64,000 bases of DNA from CAYVUV01 sp964455095 (GTDB lineage: Bacteria; Desulfobacterota; Binatia; HRBIN30; CADEER01), in contig CAYVUV010000191.1 in assembly GCA_964455095.1 (NCBI GenBank), forward strand, positions 40,824-104,823, written 5' to 3'. Below, piece after piece: positions 34,270 to 43,481 of this stretch (within the stretch, counting starts at the first letter, position 1; each line of letters begins with the position of its first letter). Below the pieces are notes generated by a model. It was not told where the DNA came from and made no database searches. It worked only from the letters and a program-made list of their open reading frames with translations. A program made the translations under genes and the position numbers.

Positions 34270-34752
34270 CTAGAGCTGCGCTTCGATCGCCTTCACCACT
34301 TCATCTGACAGCGGCGTCGCGGTGGGCTCGAAGCGCGCCACGACAGCGCCGGACTTCGAGACCAGGAACTTGGCGAAGTTCCATTTGATGTCGCCCGGTC
34401 CGTCGGGCTGCGTCGGCTGCTGCGTCAGGAAGGCGTACAGCGGCGCCCGGCTGGGGCCGTTGACGTCGAGCTTGGCGAAGAGCGGGAAGGTGACGTCGAA
34501 CTTGGTCTCGCAGAAGGTCTTGATCTGCGCCTCCGTGCCCGGCTCCTGGCCGCCGAACTGATTGCACGGGAAGCCAAGTACCTCGAGGCCGCGGTCGTGG
34601 TAGCGCCGGTACAACTCCTCGAGGCCGCTGTACTGCGGCGTCAGGCCGCACTGCGAGGCGACGTTGACCACCAGCAAGGCTTTGCCGGCGAAGTCCTTCA
34701 GGCTCTTGTCCTTGCCATCGATGGTCCGCACCGTGAAATCGTGTGTCGTCAT
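34270..34752 (-). CDS. Glutathione peroxidase-family peroxidase (Cys form)
   Basis: 160 residues. The peroxidatic Cys is at about residue 35 in NVASQCGLTPQYSGLEEL. The tetrad partners are in VLGFPCNQFGGQEPG (Gln near 69) and WNFAKFLV (Trp near 124). The second Cys (FPCNQ, about residue 63) suggests a thioredoxin-dependent enzyme that reduces hydroperoxides in the cytoplasm. Length is normal for the family. It is divergent from the GATase gene. Confidence 0.93.
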   Translation of the reverse strand: MTTHDFTVRTIDGKDKSLKDFAGKALLVVNVASQCGLTPQYSGLEELYRRYHDRGLEVLGFPCNQFGGQEPGTEAQIKTFCETKFDVTFPLFAKLDVNGPSRAPLYAFLTQQPTQPDGPGDIKWNFAKFLVSKSGAVVARFEPTATPLSDEVVKAIEAQL

Positions 34753-34824
34753 GTGCCGGTGATGCCAAAGCGGCGGGCGGTTTTCAATCGCGCGCTGTGG
34801 TAAGCGACGAGGCGGAGACAGCGC

Positions 34825-35517
34825 ATGCGAGCACACTACCTGCAGCACGTGCCGTTCGAGGGCCTGGGGAGCATCGAGACCTGGCTGCGCGCGCGCGGCG
34901 CCCGGATCAGCGACACGCAACTGTACGATGGCGCGCGGCTGCCCGACCTCGACGGCATCGACTGGGTCATCGCCATGGGCGGGCCGATGAGCGTCAACGA
35001 CGAGGCGCAGCTGCCGTGGCTGGTGGCCGAGAAGCGCTTTGTGGCCGACGCCATCGCGCGCGGCAAGGTCGTGCTCGGCATCTGCCTCGGCGCCCAGCTC
35101 ATCGCCAATGCACTCGGCGCGGCGGTCGCACGCAATCGCCAACCCGAGATCGGCTGGTTCCCCATCACTCGCGTCGCCGCGGCGGGAACGCACCCGCTCG
35201 CCGCGGTGTTTCCGTCCGAGGTCGAAGTGTTCCATTGGCACGGCGAGACCTTCGACCTGCCCCCCGGGGCCGTGCATCTGGCGCGCAGCGCGGCTTGCGA
35301 GCACCAGGCGTTCGCGCTCGGCGACCGCGTCGTCGGCCTGCAGTTCCATCTCGAAACGACACCCGCCAGCGCCGCTGCGCTGGCGGAGCACTGCGCCGAC
35401 GAGCTGCGCCCGGCGCCGTACGTGCAGTCAGCGGCCGAGATGCTCGCCCGCCCCGAGCGCTTCGCGCGCATCAACACGCTCATGGCGGCGCTGCTCGATC
35501 ACCTCGCCAGCCAGTAG
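34825..35517 (+). CDS. Class I glutamine amidotransferase-like protein
   Basis: 230 residues. The catalytic Cys is near residue 87 in VVLGICLGAQLIANALG, and the His/Glu partners are near 175 and 177 in VVGLQFHLETTP. The oxyanion strand is VIAMGGPMSVND. Standalone members of this type (GMP-synthase-like or gamma-glutamyl hydrolase-like) act on unknown amide donors. Function beyond amide hydrolysis cannot be read. Confidence 0.88.
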   Translation: MRAHYLQHVPFEGLGSIETWLRARGARISDTQLYDGARLPDLDGIDWVIAMGGPMSVNDEAQLPWLVAEKRFVADAIARGKVVLGICLGAQLIANALGAAVARNRQPEIGWFPITRVAAAGTHPLAAVFPSEVEVFHWHGETFDLPPGAVHLARSAACEHQAFALGDRVVGLQFHLETTPASAAALAEHCADELRPAPYVQSAAEMLARPERFARINTLMAALLDHLASQ

Positions 35518-35526
35518 GGGCGGCTT

Positions 35527-35596
35527 GGGAGGGCGAGGCTCCCGCCGAGCCACGCCACATGCCAACCGGAAGGCTCGGCAGGAGCCTCGCCCTCCC
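35527..35596. repeat. 25-nt inverted repeat (24 of 25 positions matching)
   Basis: The arms are 35527-35551 (beginning GGGAGGGCGAGGCTCC) and 35572-35596 (ending CCTCGCCCTCCC), with a 20-nt loop. Copies of the GGGAGGGCGAGGCTCCTGCC element are known to be scattered in several soil and planctomycete-type genomes. It sits in the gap between convergent GATase and sulfatase genes and may terminate both. Confidence 0.65.
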
Positions 35597-35610
35597 GTTC
35601 GGAGCGGCCT

Positions 35611-37197
35611 TCAAGCTGGCGCGTCGACCAGCAGGCGCGGGCTGCGCTCGTGCGGCAGGTGGTCGTAGAGATCGGCGATGAGATCGGACTTGATCGCGCG
35701 ATGCGCCGAATCGTCCCACAAGTTGCGCCACTGCAGCGGGTCGTCGTTCAGGTTGTAGAGCTCGCCTTCGCTGCCGTCGTAGTGCACGCCGCAGGGTTCG
35801 AGCACTGACGCACCCATAAGGCGCTCGAGGCCGGTGGGTTGCCCGTCGGTGCTGGGCTCGTAGCGCGTCAGCAGCCAGCCGTCGCGGTGGTAGATCGAGC
35901 GCAGGTGCATGCCGTGGCTCGGCATCTGGCTGTCCCACTCGCACAGCACGCGCTCGCGGCTGCCGTCGTCGCTGGTCGGCAACGGCGCGCCCTGCATCCA
36001 CGCCGCCGGCTCGATGCCGGCGATGGCGCAGAACGTCGGCGCGAGGTCGACCTGCCCGACCGGCTGCGCGATCTCGCCGGGCGTCACGCCGGCCGACGGC
36101 GCCGGGCGCCAGAGAAAGGGCAGGCGCATCAGCGCGTCGACGTGGAACGGCCCCTTGTAGATGAAGCCGAAGTCGCCCTGCAGCTCGCCGTGGTCGGTGG
36201 TGTAGATGACGTCCGTGTCGCGCTCCCAGCCGCGCTCGACGACGCGCCGCATGACGCGCCCACAGGCGTCGTCGACGAGCTCGTTCATCACATGCGTCTT
36301 GGCGTTGATCTCGCGGATGTTGTCGTGCGTCAGCCGCGGAACGCGAAAGTTCGGCGGGCCGCCCTCGGCGTTTTGCCAGCGACCCTCGTAGTAGGCGAGC
36401 CAGTGCGCCGGCTTTTGCGCCAGGATACGGCGAATCTCCGCGTCCGAGCCCGGATGACCCGGCGGCAGGTCGAGATCGCGCCACGGCACACGCGCGAGCT
36501 CGGAGGCGGGCGGGTCCCACGGATGGTGCGGATCGGGAAAGCTCATCCACACGAACCAGTCGTCGGCGGGGTCGAGCGAATCGAGGAACTCGATGGTGCG
36601 GTCGGCGACCCAGTCCGTGTGATACCACTCGCGCGCGATCGGGTTGTTCTTGGTCTCCGGCGCGCCGCTGTCGCCGCCGCCGTTGGCATCGAGCAGCGGC
36701 GCGAAGCTCTCGAGATGTTCCGGGTGGTGGCGCTTGAGCCAGCGGCCGTAATGGCCGACCGGGCGGCCGCCGAACGCCGCGATGTGCGTGGCGTGCACGG
36801 CGCGGTCGAAGCCGCGCCAGGGCCCGAAGTCGTCGCGGCGTTGGCGCGCGTTCTCCTCGAACACGCCGGCGAAATCCATGTTCGGCTCGAAGTGCGCCTT
36901 GCCGAGCAGCGCCGTGCGGTAACCGGCCTTCTCGGCCAGATACGCCGCCACGCTCGGCGCATCGACCGGCAGCGCGACGCCGTTGGCGTACACCCCGTGC
37001 GTGCGCACGTATTGCCCGGTCAGCATGGTGGAGCGGGCCGGCATGCAGACCGTGTTCTGATTGTAGGCGCGGCGATAGTTCAGTCCGGCCTTCGCCCAGC
37101 CGTCGATCACCGGCGTGCGCGCGATGCGCCCGCCGTTGCAGCCGAGCGCGTCGTAGCGCTGCTGATCGGTGGTGATGAAGAGAATCTTGCGCCCCAT
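35611..37197 (-). CDS. Sulfatase (alkaline-phosphatase superfamily)
   Basis: 528 residues. The sulfatase signature is CMPARSTMLTGQY at about residues 51-63, where the Cys is converted to formylglycine. N-terminal metal ligands are in ILFITTDQQR, and further elements are RTALLGKAHFEPN and the C-terminal DVIYTTDHGELQGDFG. No signal peptide is visible. Formylglycine-generating enzyme is not in the window. The substrate (a sulfate ester, or a phosphonate/phosphate ester in some relatives) is unknown. Confidence 0.9.
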   Translation of the reverse strand: MGRKILFITTDQQRYDALGCNGGRIARTPVIDGWAKAGLNYRRAYNQNTVCMPARSTMLTGQYVRTHGVYANGVALPVDAPSVAAYLAEKAGYRTALLGKAHFEPNMDFAGVFEENARQRRDDFGPWRGFDRAVHATHIAAFGGRPVGHYGRWLKRHHPEHLESFAPLLDANGGGDSGAPETKNNPIAREWYHTDWVADRTIEFLDSLDPADDWFVWMSFPDPHHPWDPPASELARVPWRDLDLPPGHPGSDAEIRRILAQKPAHWLAYYEGRWQNAEGGPPNFRVPRLTHDNIREINAKTHVMNELVDDACGRVMRRVVERGWERDTDVIYTTDHGELQGDFGFIYKGPFHVDALMRLPFLWRPAPSAGVTPGEIAQPVGQVDLAPTFCAIAGIEPAAWMQGAPLPTSDDGSRERVLCEWDSQMPSHGMHLRSIYHRDGWLLTRYEPSTDGQPTGLERLMGASVLEPCGVHYDGSEGELYNLNDDPLQWRNLWDDSAHRAIKSDLIADLYDHLPHERSPRLLVDAPA

Positions 37198-37253
37198 GTC
37201 CCGCCTCCGTGCGGCCGCATTTGAGAAGTGCCGGATACTCTAGCCGCAAGAAT

Positions 37254-37320
37254 GCGTAAAAGGCGCAAAAGGGAGCGCCAACCCAGGGCTCAGGCTTTGT
37301 GCCTTTTGCGCCTTTTCGCG
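37254..37320. repeat. Inverted repeat of a 19-nt AAAGGCGCAAAAGG element
   Basis: Arm 37254-37272 contains AAAAGGCGCAAAAGG, and its reverse complement CCTTTTGCGCCTTTT is found at about 37300-37318, 18 of 19 positions matching. It lies between the sulfatase and the pectinacetylesterase-like gene, upstream of the sulfatase start. It is a dispersed palindrome rather than a terminator, since no run of T in the sense of either gene follows. Confidence 0.55.
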
Positions 37321-37328
37321 GCAATGTT

Positions 37329-39422
37329 TTACGGACTTACCGGGCAAGCGAACGGCAGCACGCCCGGATAGTCCGCCACAAGGGTACCCTCTTCGACGCG
37401 ATCCACGACGTTGTCGGGCGCGGAGAATCCGCCCGCCAACCAGTCGCGCATGATCTCGCCGCCCACCGCGCGGGTGGTGTAGAGGTCGGTGCGCGGGCTG
37501 ATCACGTGCACGCTCTCCGTGATGGCCGGCAGGAAGTACTGCACGCCGGGCAGGTCACGGGTCTCACAATAGGACGCGCGCATCTCGTTGATCCACGAGG
37601 CGGTGTCGGGAAAGAAGGTCGTGCTCACCTGCGTGTCGTCGACCTGATTCGACAGGATGAGGAACTGCTGTTCCGGCACCGCCTTGAGGCGCGGCGACGT
37701 CGCGGCGAGCAGCACTGGCCCGACGCCGCAGTTGGTCGCAAAACAATAGGGCGGCATGTAGTGCAGCGCGCCCCAGCCGAGCGGCGGGTCGTCGCTGATC
37801 AGGATCACGCCGAGCCCCGAGATGCCGAGCAGCTGGCCGTTGTCGAGCGCCAGCCCGGCGTCGGGATAGGCCGCCGAGTGCGCCCACTGCAGATCGTCGA
37901 GCAGGTAGTGGTAGTTGTAGATGGTGCCGAAGGCGCCGGCGGAGAAGCCGCCGAAAAGCACACGCATGCGGTCGGGCCGATAGCCCTGCTCGGTGGTGCG
38001 GTCGAGCTCGCGCCAGACGACGTCGCGGACGTAGCGCATGGCGGCGCGGACATTGATGGCGCCGAAGCGGTGGACGGTGATCTCGGGGAACTCGCTCGTC
38101 GTGCCGCCGCCGATGAAGACGTCCTGGTTGCAGTACGGCAGGTAGACCTTGGTCCAGTTGGCGAAGGGGTTGATCTCGGGATCGTTCGACAGCGGCCCGC
38201 CCTCCTCCGGCGCATCCGAGAGCGCCTCGAACAGCGTCGCCGGCCGGCTCGGGCAATCGGTGCCGCTGATGCACACGCCGCCACCCTGCAGACCGACCAC
38301 CACGTTCTCCACCGGCGATCCTTCCGGCGCCAGGCGGATCCAGAACGCAAACGGGCTGCCGTCGCCGCAGCGCGTGCCGTAGACCGCCTCGTCGAGGACC
38401 ACTTGTACGTACTCGCCGCGCGGTGTGTCGATCAGCCCCTCGCGCGGGCCGCAGTCGAGCGCCAGCGGCGCTGGATCCGGGTAGGCAGTCGCGGTCAGGC
38501 AGCGCGCTTGCACCGCCGCGCGGGCCGCGTACGTCGCGGCGTCCACGGCCACCAGCGTCTCGAGCGGCGCCGGGCACGCGGCGGTGATCTCGTCGGCCAA
38601 AGCGCTCTGCAGCGCCGCGGCATCGGCTTCGGTTTCTCCGCGGTCGCAGGCTTTTCCGGCCCGCTCTCCGTTCACGCAGGTGGCGTAGAGATCCTGCTCG
38701 TCCTTCAGCAACTGCGCCCCGCCCTCGTGCGCCGCGCTCAGACACGCGCGCACCTCGGCGGACGCCGAGCCGACCACGACGCCGAGCGGTCCGCCGAACG
38801 AGCGCGACGCCAGCGACGTCGGCTCCGTCCGACACGCTTCCTGTAGCCGCGCGATCAGCGCGCTGGTCGTAAACAGCGGCCCGTAGCCGGCGACCGTCGA
38901 CGCGGTGGGGCACGCCGCCAGCACGGCGCCTTCGAGTCCATCGAGGGCGTTCGCGATCGCCTCGTCGTTGCGCGCACACGCGATGCCGGTTTCCAGGTAG
39001 CACTCCCGCTGCGCCGCGTTCACCAGCTCGACACACGTGGTCAAGCGCTCCGCGGCGACGCGCTCACACCGCGCCGGGTCGGGCGTCGCCGTGGCCGTTG
39101 CCGTCGCGCTCGGCGTCGCCGTTGGCGTGATGGTGCTGGTCTCCGTGCGTGTCGCCGTGTCGGTCGGTGTCGCCGTCGGTGTTGGCGTCAACGTCTCCGT
39201 CGCGGTATCTGTGGACGTCGGCGTGGCCGTCGCAGTCGCGCTCGGCGCCCTGGTCACACTCGCCGTAGCGGCAACCGTTGCAGTCGCGCTGGGCACCGGC
39301 GTTGCAGTTGCCGTGGCGGCGATCGTCGCCGTTGGTGCCCCTCCCGACGAATCATCGTCCGACGAACAGCCCGCCAACAACACCGCGAGAGCGACGACGG
39401 AGACCAATCGAATTGTGCGCAT
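37329..39422 (-). CDS. Thr-rich lipoprotein, pectinacetylesterase-like hydrolase
   Basis: 697 residues from the ATG at 39422. The signal peptide and lipobox read VVALAVLLAGCSSDDDSS. Residues about 28-118 form a TATATPT low-complexity linker. A Cys-rich region follows, then the pectinacetylesterase-type domain with the nucleophile motif RVLFGGFSAGAFGTIYNYHY. An earlier ATG at 39443 adds seven residues (MVGQSCL). The natural substrate is unlikely to be pectin; other NOTUM/PAE-type esters are possible. Confidence 0.82.
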   Translation of the reverse strand: MRTIRLVSVVALAVLLAGCSSDDDSSGGAPTATIAATATATPVPSATATVAATASVTRAPSATATATPTSTDTATETLTPTPTATPTDTATRTETSTITPTATPSATATATATPDPARCERVAAERLTTCVELVNAAQRECYLETGIACARNDEAIANALDGLEGAVLAACPTASTVAGYGPLFTTSALIARLQEACRTEPTSLASRSFGGPLGVVVGSASAEVRACLSAAHEGGAQLLKDEQDLYATCVNGERAGKACDRGETEADAAALQSALADEITAACPAPLETLVAVDAATYAARAAVQARCLTATAYPDPAPLALDCGPREGLIDTPRGEYVQVVLDEAVYGTRCGDGSPFAFWIRLAPEGSPVENVVVGLQGGGVCISGTDCPSRPATLFEALSDAPEEGGPLSNDPEINPFANWTKVYLPYCNQDVFIGGGTTSEFPEITVHRFGAINVRAAMRYVRDVVWRELDRTTEQGYRPDRMRVLFGGFSAGAFGTIYNYHYLLDDLQWAHSAAYPDAGLALDNGQLLGISGLGVILISDDPPLGWGALHYMPPYCFATNCGVGPVLLAATSPRLKAVPEQQFLILSNQVDDTQVSTTFFPDTASWINEMRASYCETRDLPGVQYFLPAITESVHVISPRTDLYTTRAVGGEIMRDWLAGGFSAPDNVVDRVEEGTLVADYPGVLPFACPVSP

Positions 39423-39446
39423 CAAGCAGCTTTGACCAACCACTTG

Positions 39447-40595
39447 TCATCTTGCAACCAGCGGGGAACAGGGAAACTGCGCCCACTGCGCGCCGCGGGC
39501 GAGGAAGAACCGGCGCCGTTCGCGGATGAAGAGCACGTCGCCGGTGACGCAGGTGCGGGTGAAGTAGGCGCGCACGAAGGCGTGCTCGCCGGGCTCCGGC
39601 TGATCGAGCCAGGGAACGAAGTCGACAAAGCGGCACTGGTGCTCTCCGTCGGGCGTGGCGAAGAAGTCGCCGAGACCCGGCCGGCTCGGCGGCGGCTCGG
39701 CGATGCGACAGACGTAGCTGATCGGTGTGCTGCGCGAGTAGAGATGGTGCGCGAGATACGGATCGCCGATGCCGAGCTGCGATGCGGCCGGATAGAGGGC
39801 GAGGAAGACGATGACTCCTTTCACCAACGGGCGCTGAGCGCGGAAGCTGTCGGCGATCGACTCCTTCCACGGCGCGATGAGAAAGAAGCCGGCGAGGCCG
39901 AGCACGATGTTCCATGCCCACACCGAGTCGTTCCAGTTGAGCCCGGTCGGCATGATCGAGAGCAGAATCCCGGCGTGGAGCACGAACGCCCAGACCGCGG
40001 CGATCCTGCGCGTGGCGGGCAGTGCGGCCAGAACGGCGAGCCCGATCTCGCCGCACACCACGGCCTCAGGATAAATCGCGCGCACCCACGGCGGCGGCTC
40101 GGCGAACAGTCCCTGGAGCATGCGCGGGTTGTTGCGATCGGCCATGAACTCCGGGCTGAGGAGCTTGTGAAAGCCGGCGTAGAACCACAGCGACAGTACA
40201 TGCGCGCGCGCCACGGCACGGCCGCCGCGCGTGGCGAGCCGCGCCGTCATCAACAGGGCGAACGACACCAGCGCCGGCTGCAAGCGGGTCCAGTCGGTTG
40301 CGATCGCATAGCCGAGCGTCACGGCATACGCGGCAAGACCGGGGCCCGGGCGCCACGCTGCGAGCGCGAGGGCCGCGAGCAGCGGCACGCCGATCGGGAT
40401 CGACGGCAACGGCAGCAGCGCAATCATCGGCGGCGCGCTGCGCACCTGCCACATCGGCCAGGTGAGCACGACGGTTGCGATCGCGCCGGCGACCACCACC
40501 CAGTGGAACACCGCGATCGATCGTTCCTCGGCACTCGCGGGCGCGAGCCGGCGGGGTGGCGTCGGTTCGCGCTGACGGCTGGGCTGTGGCTTCAT
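39447..40595 (-). CDS. Multi-pass membrane protein, HTTM-like
   Basis: 382 residues with about eight hydrophobic helices. The segment LSLWFYAGFHKLLSPEFM and the later LHAGILLSIMPTGLNWND resemble the HTTM (gamma-carboxylase-like) and DoxX-type membrane proteins, but the similarity is moderate. The C-terminal about 100 residues are soluble and contain Cys (HQCRFVDFVPWLDQ, RTCVTGDVLF). The ATG at 40595 follows the alpha/beta-hydrolase stop by about 35 bp on the same strand. Function unknown. Confidence 0.7.
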   Translation of the reverse strand: MKPQPSRQREPTPPRRLAPASAEERSIAVFHWVVVAGAIATVVLTWPMWQVRSAPPMIALLPLPSIPIGVPLLAALALAAWRPGPGLAAYAVTLGYAIATDWTRLQPALVSFALLMTARLATRGGRAVARAHVLSLWFYAGFHKLLSPEFMADRNNPRMLQGLFAEPPPWVRAIYPEAVVCGEIGLAVLAALPATRRIAAVWAFVLHAGILLSIMPTGLNWNDSVWAWNIVLGLAGFFLIAPWKESIADSFRAQRPLVKGVIVFLALYPAASQLGIGDPYLAHHLYSRSTPISYVCRIAEPPPSRPGLGDFFATPDGEHQCRFVDFVPWLDQPEPGEHAFVRAYFTRTCVTGDVLFIRERRRFFLARGAQWAQFPCSPLVAR

Positions 40596-40632
40596 CGATG
40601 TCGCCCGCTCAAACCGTCGCGCGGGCGCGGCC

Positions 40633-41439
40633 TCAGCGCGGCGCCGTCGCCGCTTTGGCGAAGGCGGCGATCTCGTCGAGCAGCTCGTCGCTGGCGAAGA
40701 TGTCGTTGTGGTGCGCGCCGGCGACGCGCAGAAAGCGCTTTGGTTCGGGTGCCGCGGCGCAGAGCTGTTCGCCGAGGACGAAGGGGACGATCTCGTCGCG
40801 ATCGCCGTGCGCGACCAGCAGCGGTACGGCCAGGTTCGCGATCCGACTGAGCGAATCGAAGCGGCCGGCGGCCAGCGCGGCGAGCGCTCCGAAGTGACTG
40901 CGGCCGACGTCGCGCAGGGAGGTGAACGTCGACACCACCGCGACGCCGGCGCACGGGCGCTGGCTGGCGAGGTAGATGGACACCGCACCGCCGAGCGATT
41001 CGCCGAAACTGACGATGCGCTGCGCCGGCACGCCGCGGGCGCGCTCGCCGTCGTACGCCGCCAGCACGTCGCGGTAGACCCCGGACTCGCTCGGCTGCCC
41101 CTCGCTCTTGCCGTAGCCGCGGTAGTCGTAGGCGAGCACGTTGAGCCCGCGGTCGCGCAGGGCCAGCAGCACGTCGGCGCGCCCGGCGATGTTGCCGCCG
41201 TTGCCGTGCGACCAGATCAACGTCGGCGCGGTGGCGGCGGTTGCGGGCGCGCCGGCATACCACGCGTGCACGCGCAGGCCCTCGTCGAGCGCGATCCACC
41301 GCTCCTCGACGCCCGCCGGCGGTGGCGGCATCGCGCGCTCGGGAAAGAAGATCATCCGGTCGATCAACACGGTAGACGTCCCCCAGACGACCAGCGCGCA
41401 GAGCACGAGCAGCAGGACGACCTTGCCCGCGGCCGACAT
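40633..41439 (-). CDS. Membrane-anchored alpha/beta hydrolase (BEM46-like)
   Basis: 268 residues. An N-terminal membrane anchor (VVLLLVLCALVVWGTSTVLI) is followed by the alpha/beta-hydrolase fold. The nucleophile elbow is VSFGESLGGAVSIYLA, the strand motif LNVLAYDYRGYGKSEG precedes it, and the Asp/His elements are VAHGDRDEIVPF and GAHHND. AAGGAGG precedes the ATG at 41439. It is the upstream partner of the HTTM-like gene and divergent from the lipid-kinase-like gene 86 bp away. Confidence 0.86.
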   Translation of the reverse strand: MSAAGKVVLLLVLCALVVWGTSTVLIDRMIFFPERAMPPPPAGVEERWIALDEGLRVHAWYAGAPATAATAPTLIWSHGNGGNIAGRADVLLALRDRGLNVLAYDYRGYGKSEGQPSESGVYRDVLAAYDGERARGVPAQRIVSFGESLGGAVSIYLASQRPCAGVAVVSTFTSLRDVGRSHFGALAALAAGRFDSLSRIANLAVPLLVAHGDRDEIVPFVLGEQLCAAAPEPKRFLRVAGAHHNDIFASDELLDEIAAFAKAATAPR

Positions 41440-41525
41440 CGGCCCTCCTTTATCGATGCCGGTTGTGCATGTCGAATCGCGCCGCCCCTTGCGCCGGCAG
41501 GCAACGTGATCCATCAGGAAGAGCC

Positions 41526-42203
41526 ATGAGCCCAGACGAGCCCATCGCCGCTCCCGCGGAGAGCGCCCCGTCGGCCACCCGCCACGATTTGCAACTCGGC
41601 CGCCGGCTCTTCCACTTTGCCAACGGCGCCGCCACGGCGACCGCCTACGCGCTCCTCTTCACGCACGAACAGGTGGTGCGCATCTTCGGCTCGATCGCCT
41701 GCATCGTCTACATCATCGACCGCATCCGCATCGCCTACCCGGAGGTCGTCGCGCGCCACGCGCCGTGGGTGAACCGCACCTTTCTGCGCGCCGAGGAGCG
41801 CGTGCGCGAGTCGGCGATGATCCCGTTCGCCATCGCCGTGCTGCTGACCATCATCACGGTGCCGAAGCTGGCGGCGCTGATCGCCATCTACACGCTGGCG
41901 CTCGCCGACCCGCTCGCCGCCGTCGTCGGCATCCGCTTCGGCCGCCGCCGCATCACGCACAACCGCACCCTCGAGGGCTCGATCGCCTTCTTCGCAGCGA
42001 CGGTCGCCATCGCCGCCCTGGTGTTCAACTGGGGCACCGACGCAATGCCGAGCGCGATCGCGTGGACGGCCGCCACGATCGGGTTGTCGGCCACCGTCTT
42101 CGAGCTCCTGCCCCTGCGCATCGACGACAATCTCACTATCCCGATCTTCGTCGGCTTCACCACCTGGGTGGTCGCCACGCTCCTCGGCGTGCCGCTGCGC
42201 TGA
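41526..42203 (+). CDS. Polyprenol/phytol/diacylglycerol kinase-family (SEC59/DGK1-like) membrane protein
   Basis: 225 residues with about six or seven membrane helices. The family motif DPLAAVVGIRFGRRRITHNR, TLEGSIAFF is present; relatives are CTP-dependent kinases of dolichol, phytol or diacylglycerol. The N-terminal RRLFHFANGAATATAYALLF is also typical. AGGAAGAG lies before the ATG at 41526. The lipid substrate is unknown. Confidence 0.82.
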   Translation: MSPDEPIAAPAESAPSATRHDLQLGRRLFHFANGAATATAYALLFTHEQVVRIFGSIACIVYIIDRIRIAYPEVVARHAPWVNRTFLRAEERVRESAMIPFAIAVLLTIITVPKLAALIAIYTLALADPLAAVVGIRFGRRRITHNRTLEGSIAFFAATVAIAALVFNWGTDAMPSAIAWTAATIGLSATVFELLPLRIDDNLTIPIFVGFTTWVVATLLGVPLR

Positions 42204-42216
42204 CGGGTGGTTCTAT

Positions 42217-42287
42217 CTTTTCGCGTCTTCGCGGCTTCGTGTGAGATTAAAGAACGCCTCATGCGAAGGCGCGAAGACGCGAAGGAA
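42217..42287. repeat. Inverted repeat of a TTCGCGTCTTCGCG element
   Basis: Arms at about 42219-42240 (TTTTCGCGTCTTCGCGGCTT) and 42263-42285 (inverted copy, ends GAAGACGCGAAGG) match at all but two or three positions. It lies between two convergent genes (kinase-like and DUF2804), and could form a terminator-like hairpin. It is another dispersed palindrome of the type seen near 30.6, 34.1, 35.5 and 37.3 kb. Confidence 0.6.
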
Positions 42288-42296
42288 GCCTGAGGC

Positions 42297-43331
42297 TCAC
42301 CACTTGGCGTAGTGACTCTCCGCGTAACCCAACAAGCCGTCGACGCGGATGGCCTCGCCGGCGGCGGTGACGAGCGTGCCGCGATAGCGGCCGAGCAGCT
42401 GGTTGAAGTTGGAGGCCAGGACAAAAGCGTTGAGGTTTTCTGCGTGGCTGGCCTCGGGCTGGAAGGCGAGGTCGAGGCGGCCGTCGAACGAGTGCAGTCG
42501 CCAGGGCTGCATCAGGTCGCGCCGGTTGTAGTCGAAGGCGACGGTGTCGAGCTTGTGCAGGGCGCCGTCGACCCAGAAGCAGTTCTCGGTGAAGCTGGTC
42601 TCGTTCACGCCGCACGAGACGTTCATGCCGAGCCCCCGCCCGTCGGTGCTCATCCCGGCCAGGCAGCCCCAGTTCCAGAACGTCTCGCGCCGCATGTAGC
42701 CGGCGCTCCAGTCGCAGTGCCCGCGCGCGCCGATGGCGGCGAGATCGAACGTGCGCCCGCCCCACTTCACGGCGCCCGACACCGGCATGCCCGCCGTTTT
42801 GCGCGCGTAGACCCAACCGGTCGCCCCGGCGCGCGTGCAGATGCGCATCGGATGCTGGCGCGGTGTCTCCTCATCGAAGTACGCCTCGATCGAATCGCCG
42901 CCGGCGAAGCGTGCCACCAGTCGCCGGTACAAGGGCGATGCACCGGAGGTCATCTCGATTTCGACGCCGCGCCGCGCGACCGCCGCGCGCCCCGTCTCCG
43001 GTGCCTGATCGAAGCTGATGCCGCGCCCCAACGGCGCCCGGTAACTGTGCTCGTCCAGGCGCCGCGCTTTGGGATCGTAAAGGTATACGAAGGCGGTCCC
43101 GACGTACTTGATGTCGGCCACCGCGCAACCGAACACCAGGTCGTCACAGAGCGCGCCGAGAAACTGGAACTGGTTGAACCCGAAGTGCCGCGCCCACCGC
43201 CCCGCCGGCCGCCCGAACGGCGTCGTCAGCGCGTAGTCGCGATGGTTCACGTCCGCGATCGGCTCGGAGAAGATTCCCAGCCGCACGCTGCCGTCCGAAT
43301 CAATAAGCCGCTCGCCCATGCGCGGCACCAT
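42297..43331 (-). CDS. DUF2804 family protein
   Basis: About 344 residues. DUF2804 features seen are RLIDSDGSVRLGIFSEPIAD near the N-terminus, VFGCAVADIKYVGTAFVYLY and, in the last third, HCDWSAGYMRRETFWNWGCL and GLGMNVSCGVNETSFTENCF. The family is uncharacterised. The start is uncertain: ATG codons at 43331 and 43319 are plausible, and a longer frame reaches 43433, but none has a clear ribosome-binding site. It is divergent from the large Thr-rich gene. Confidence 0.8.
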   Translation of the reverse strand: MVPRMGERLIDSDGSVRLGIFSEPIADVNHRDYALTTPFGRPAGRWARHFGFNQFQFLGALCDDLVFGCAVADIKYVGTAFVYLYDPKARRLDEHSYRAPLGRGISFDQAPETGRAAVARRGVEIEMTSGASPLYRRLVARFAGGDSIEAYFDEETPRQHPMRICTRAGATGWVYARKTAGMPVSGAVKWGGRTFDLAAIGARGHCDWSAGYMRRETFWNWGCLAGMSTDGRGLGMNVSCGVNETSFTENCFWVDGALHKLDTVAFDYNRRDLMQPWRLHSFDGRLDLAFQPEASHAENLNAFVLASNFNQLLGRYRGTLVTAAGEAIRVDGLLGYAESHYAKW

Positions 43332-43481
43332 CCAGAATCGCGCTGGGCGGCGCAAGTCTGGCCACGGAGGCACAGAACGTACGGACGATACCTTACTTGA
43401 CGCCGGTTCCACCGGCGCAGTAGAAGACGACACAGCAAGAGGGGGCTACGCACCACGCGGATTTGCCCGACCCATCGCGAG

